Position numbers and translations under genes: made by a program. A stretch of DNA of 6,359 nucleotides from G020344215 sp039586575 (GTDB lineage: Bacteria; Gemmatimonadota; Gemmatimonadetes; Palauibacterales; KS3-K002), in assembly GCA_039586575.1 (NCBI GenBank), contig JBDHKD010000113.1, positions 1 through 6,359 of the forward strand. Direction: 5' to 3'. This document shows, piece after piece, positions 4,779-6,359 of the stretch (the first letter of the stretch is position 1; the number at the start of each line of letters is the position of its first letter). The notes beneath the pieces were generated by a model that did no database searches, was not told the origin of the DNA, and worked only from the letters and a program-made list of their open reading frames with translations.

Positions 4779-6359
4779 GTACGTTCGCCACCCGCCTGGC
4801 CGAGCGACAACCCGATCCCGGCGGCCGGCGCTGGCTCTACGTCCCCTACGACCAGCTGTCCGACAGCTACGGGCCTTTGTCGCGCGAACAGCCCGGCCGC
4901 GTCGGCATCGTCCTCATCGAGAATCGCTGGAAGGCGGAGCGGCGTCCCTACCATCAACAGAAGCTCGCGCTGGTGTTGGCCAACCAGCGGCATTTCGCCC
5001 TCGAACAAGCGGCGCGTGGAGTCGCGATTCGCTACGTCGTCGGTGATGCCCCGTATCACGAGCTGCTGGCGCCGGTGATCGCCGAGCTGGGGCCTCTGCG
5101 AGTCATGGTTCCGGCCGAGCGCGAGCTGCGTGCCGATCTGCGGCCGCTCAGCGATAGCGGGGGTCTGCGGTTGATCGAGCATGAGGGCTGGCTCACCACT
5201 GCGGAGCAGTTCCAGGCCAGCCAGCGCGCTGCTCCGCCCTACCGGATGGATGCGTTCTACCGTCAGGTGCGGCGCGACACGGGGCTCCTGATGCGAGACG
5301 GCAAGCCGGCCGGCGGCAAGTACAGCTTCGATGTCGAGAACCGCAAGCCCTGGAACGGTGATCCGCCGGCACCGGCACCGCCCAGCTTTCCCGTCGACGA
5401 CATCAAGGCCGAGGTCGGCAACCTCATTCGCTCGCGCTTCGCCCATCATCCCGGCGCGCTTCGCCTGGAGGCTCTGCCAGCGAGCGCTGCCGACGCGTCT
5501 GCGCTATGGGACTGGGCCAAGGCGAACTGCCTGCCCGAGTTCGGACCCTTCGAGGACGCCATGTCGATCCACTCGGCCGGGCTCTTTCACACACGCATCT
5601 CGGGGCTGCTCAATCTGGGTAGACTGCCCGCCGCCCGCGTCGTGCGGGAAGCCGCGGCGCTCGACGCGCCACTCGCCAGCATCGAGGGATTCATCCGCCA
5701 GGTGCTGGGCTGGCGCGAGTTCGTCCGCCACGTGCACGGGGCGACGGACGGGTTCCGCCACTTACCGGATACGACAGCAGCGGTGGCCGAACAGCCCGGC
5801 GATGCCGGCTACCGCCGCTGGGCGGGTGACGAATGGAAGGGTACGACGGCCGCGGCGGTGGATGGGGGCGCGTCGCCCTCGCTGCTCGGTGCCGCGACCC
5901 CGCTGCCGCCGGGCTTCTGGGGCCAGCGCACGGGACTCAACTGCCTCGATCGGGTGGTTGCGGAGGTCTGGGCGAGCGGCTACGGCCATCACATTACGCG
6001 CCTGATGGTGTTGGCCAACATCGCGGCGCTGCTCGACGTGTCGCCGCGCGAGCTGACGGACTGGTTTTGGATCGCCTACACCGACGCGTACGACTGGGCC
6101 GTCGAGCCCAACGTCCTGGGCATGGGGAGCTTCGCCGTCGGCGACCTGATGACGACAAAACCTTACGTCAGCGGGGCCGCCTACATCAATCGGATGAGCG
6201 ACTACTGCGGGGAGTGCGACTTCGACCCCAAGCGCTCCTGCCCGCTCACCCCGCTCTACTGGTCTTACCTGGCGCGCCACCAGGAGCGGCTGAAGGTGAA
6301 TCCGCGTCTGCGGCTGCCCTTAGCATCGTTGAGCAAGCGAGCGGACTCGCTCCGCGAGC
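4775..6359 (+). CDS. FeS-BCP cryptochrome/photolyase, (6-4) photolyase type, 3' end missing
   Basis: An open frame of 528 codons with no stop before the window edge; the family's size suggests it is nearly complete. It begins with GTG overlapping the photolyase stop (GTGA) and has no visible Shine-Dalgarno, implying translational coupling. Seen: an N-terminal antenna domain with WKAERRPYHQQK (52-63), the GFWGQRTGLNC segment, and four cysteines Cys390, Cys478, Cys481 and Cys489 that would hold a 4Fe-4S cluster. His405-His406 lie 16 residues after the first Cys, as the active-site histidines do in Agrobacterium PhrB (recalled). The TTKPYVSGAAYINRMSDYC stretch is a family hallmark. Enzymes of this group repair (6-4) photoproducts or act as cryptochromes (PhrB, CryB). 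The last Cys spacing is shorter than in PhrB, and the N-terminus is about 40 residues longer. Family assignment is strong; repair versus signalling role is not resolved by sequence. Confidence 0.92.
   Translation, partial: MSTFATRLAERQPDPGGRRWLYVPYDQLSDSYGPLSREQPGRVGIVLIENRWKAERRPYHQQKLALVLANQRHFALEQAARGVAIRYVVGDAPYHELLAPVIAELGPLRVMVPAERELRADLRPLSDSGGLRLIEHEGWLTTAEQFQASQRAAPPYRMDAFYRQVRRDTGLLMRDGKPAGGKYSFDVENRKPWNGDPPAPAPPSFPVDDIKAEVGNLIRSRFAHHPGALRLEALPASAADASALWDWAKANCLPEFGPFEDAMSIHSAGLFHTRISGLLNLGRLPAARVVREAAALDAPLASIEGFIRQVLGWREFVRHVHGATDGFRHLPDTTAAVAEQPGDAGYRRWAGDEWKGTTAAAVDGGASPSLLGAATPLPPGFWGQRTGLNCLDRVVAEVWASGYGHHITRLMVLANIAALLDVSPRELTDWFWIAYTDAYDWAVEPNVLGMGSFAVGDLMTTKPYVSGAAYINRMSDYCGECDFDPKRSCPLTPLYWSYLARHQERLKVNPRLRLPLASLSKRADSLRE

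Noticed and set aside
4766..5449. 227-codon minus-strand reading frame opposite the FeS-BCP gene
   Set aside because: Antisense shadow in GC-rich DNA; the + strand frame carries clear FeS-BCP motifs through the whole stretch and no domain is visible in the antisense product.
5331..6280. Other long frames inside the FeS-BCP gene (5331-6005 +, 5762-6280 -)
   Set aside because: Arg/Pro/Ala-rich out-of-frame translations without domains, overlapping conserved coding sequence.

Overview
The window is GC-rich bacterial chromosome and most resembles a light-response and DNA-photorepair locus of a high-GC Gram-negative bacterium, probably a proteobacterium. That placement rests on gene content and protein style (LolD/MacB-type ATPase, MerR-B12 regulator with photolyases, FAS1 and DUF378 envelope proteins). 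No ribosomal or other marker is present, so it is inference.

Left part (1-1300): the last 83 codons of an ABC-transporter ATPase enter on the + strand and end two bases before the stop codon of a convergent minus-strand short-chain dehydrogenase-like (SDR) gene. That SDR keeps Asn, Ser and Lys of the usual catalytic set but has Ile where the catalytic Tyr belongs. About 275 bases of mostly non-coding DNA follow, holding two hairpins.

Middle (1303-2320): a minus-strand pair encodes a small two-helix membrane protein (DUF378) and a secreted single-domain fasciclin (FAS1) protein. Both have strong ribosome binding sites. The pair is driven by a near-consensus sigma70 promoter in a 225-base divergent regulatory region. 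The region also carries a rightward promoter, two 14/16-identical copies of a dyad-like element exactly 42 bp apart, and a TTTACA/TTGACA tandem over the rightward -35.

Right part (2320-6359): three + strand genes overlap by GTGA junctions: a MerR-family regulator with a cobalamin-binding C-terminus (CarH/LitR type), a class II CPD photolyase, and an iron-sulfur bacterial cryptochrome/photolyase (FeS-BCP, the prokaryotic (6-4) photolyase family). The last is open to the window end and incomplete.

Working model (inference): the B12 regulator senses light through adenosylcobalamin and represses its own operon in the dark, and perhaps the divergent DUF378-FAS1 pair. In light it releases two photolyases of complementary specificity together with envelope functions. 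The regulator departs from textbook CarH at several cobalamin-contact positions, so its cofactor state or signal may differ.
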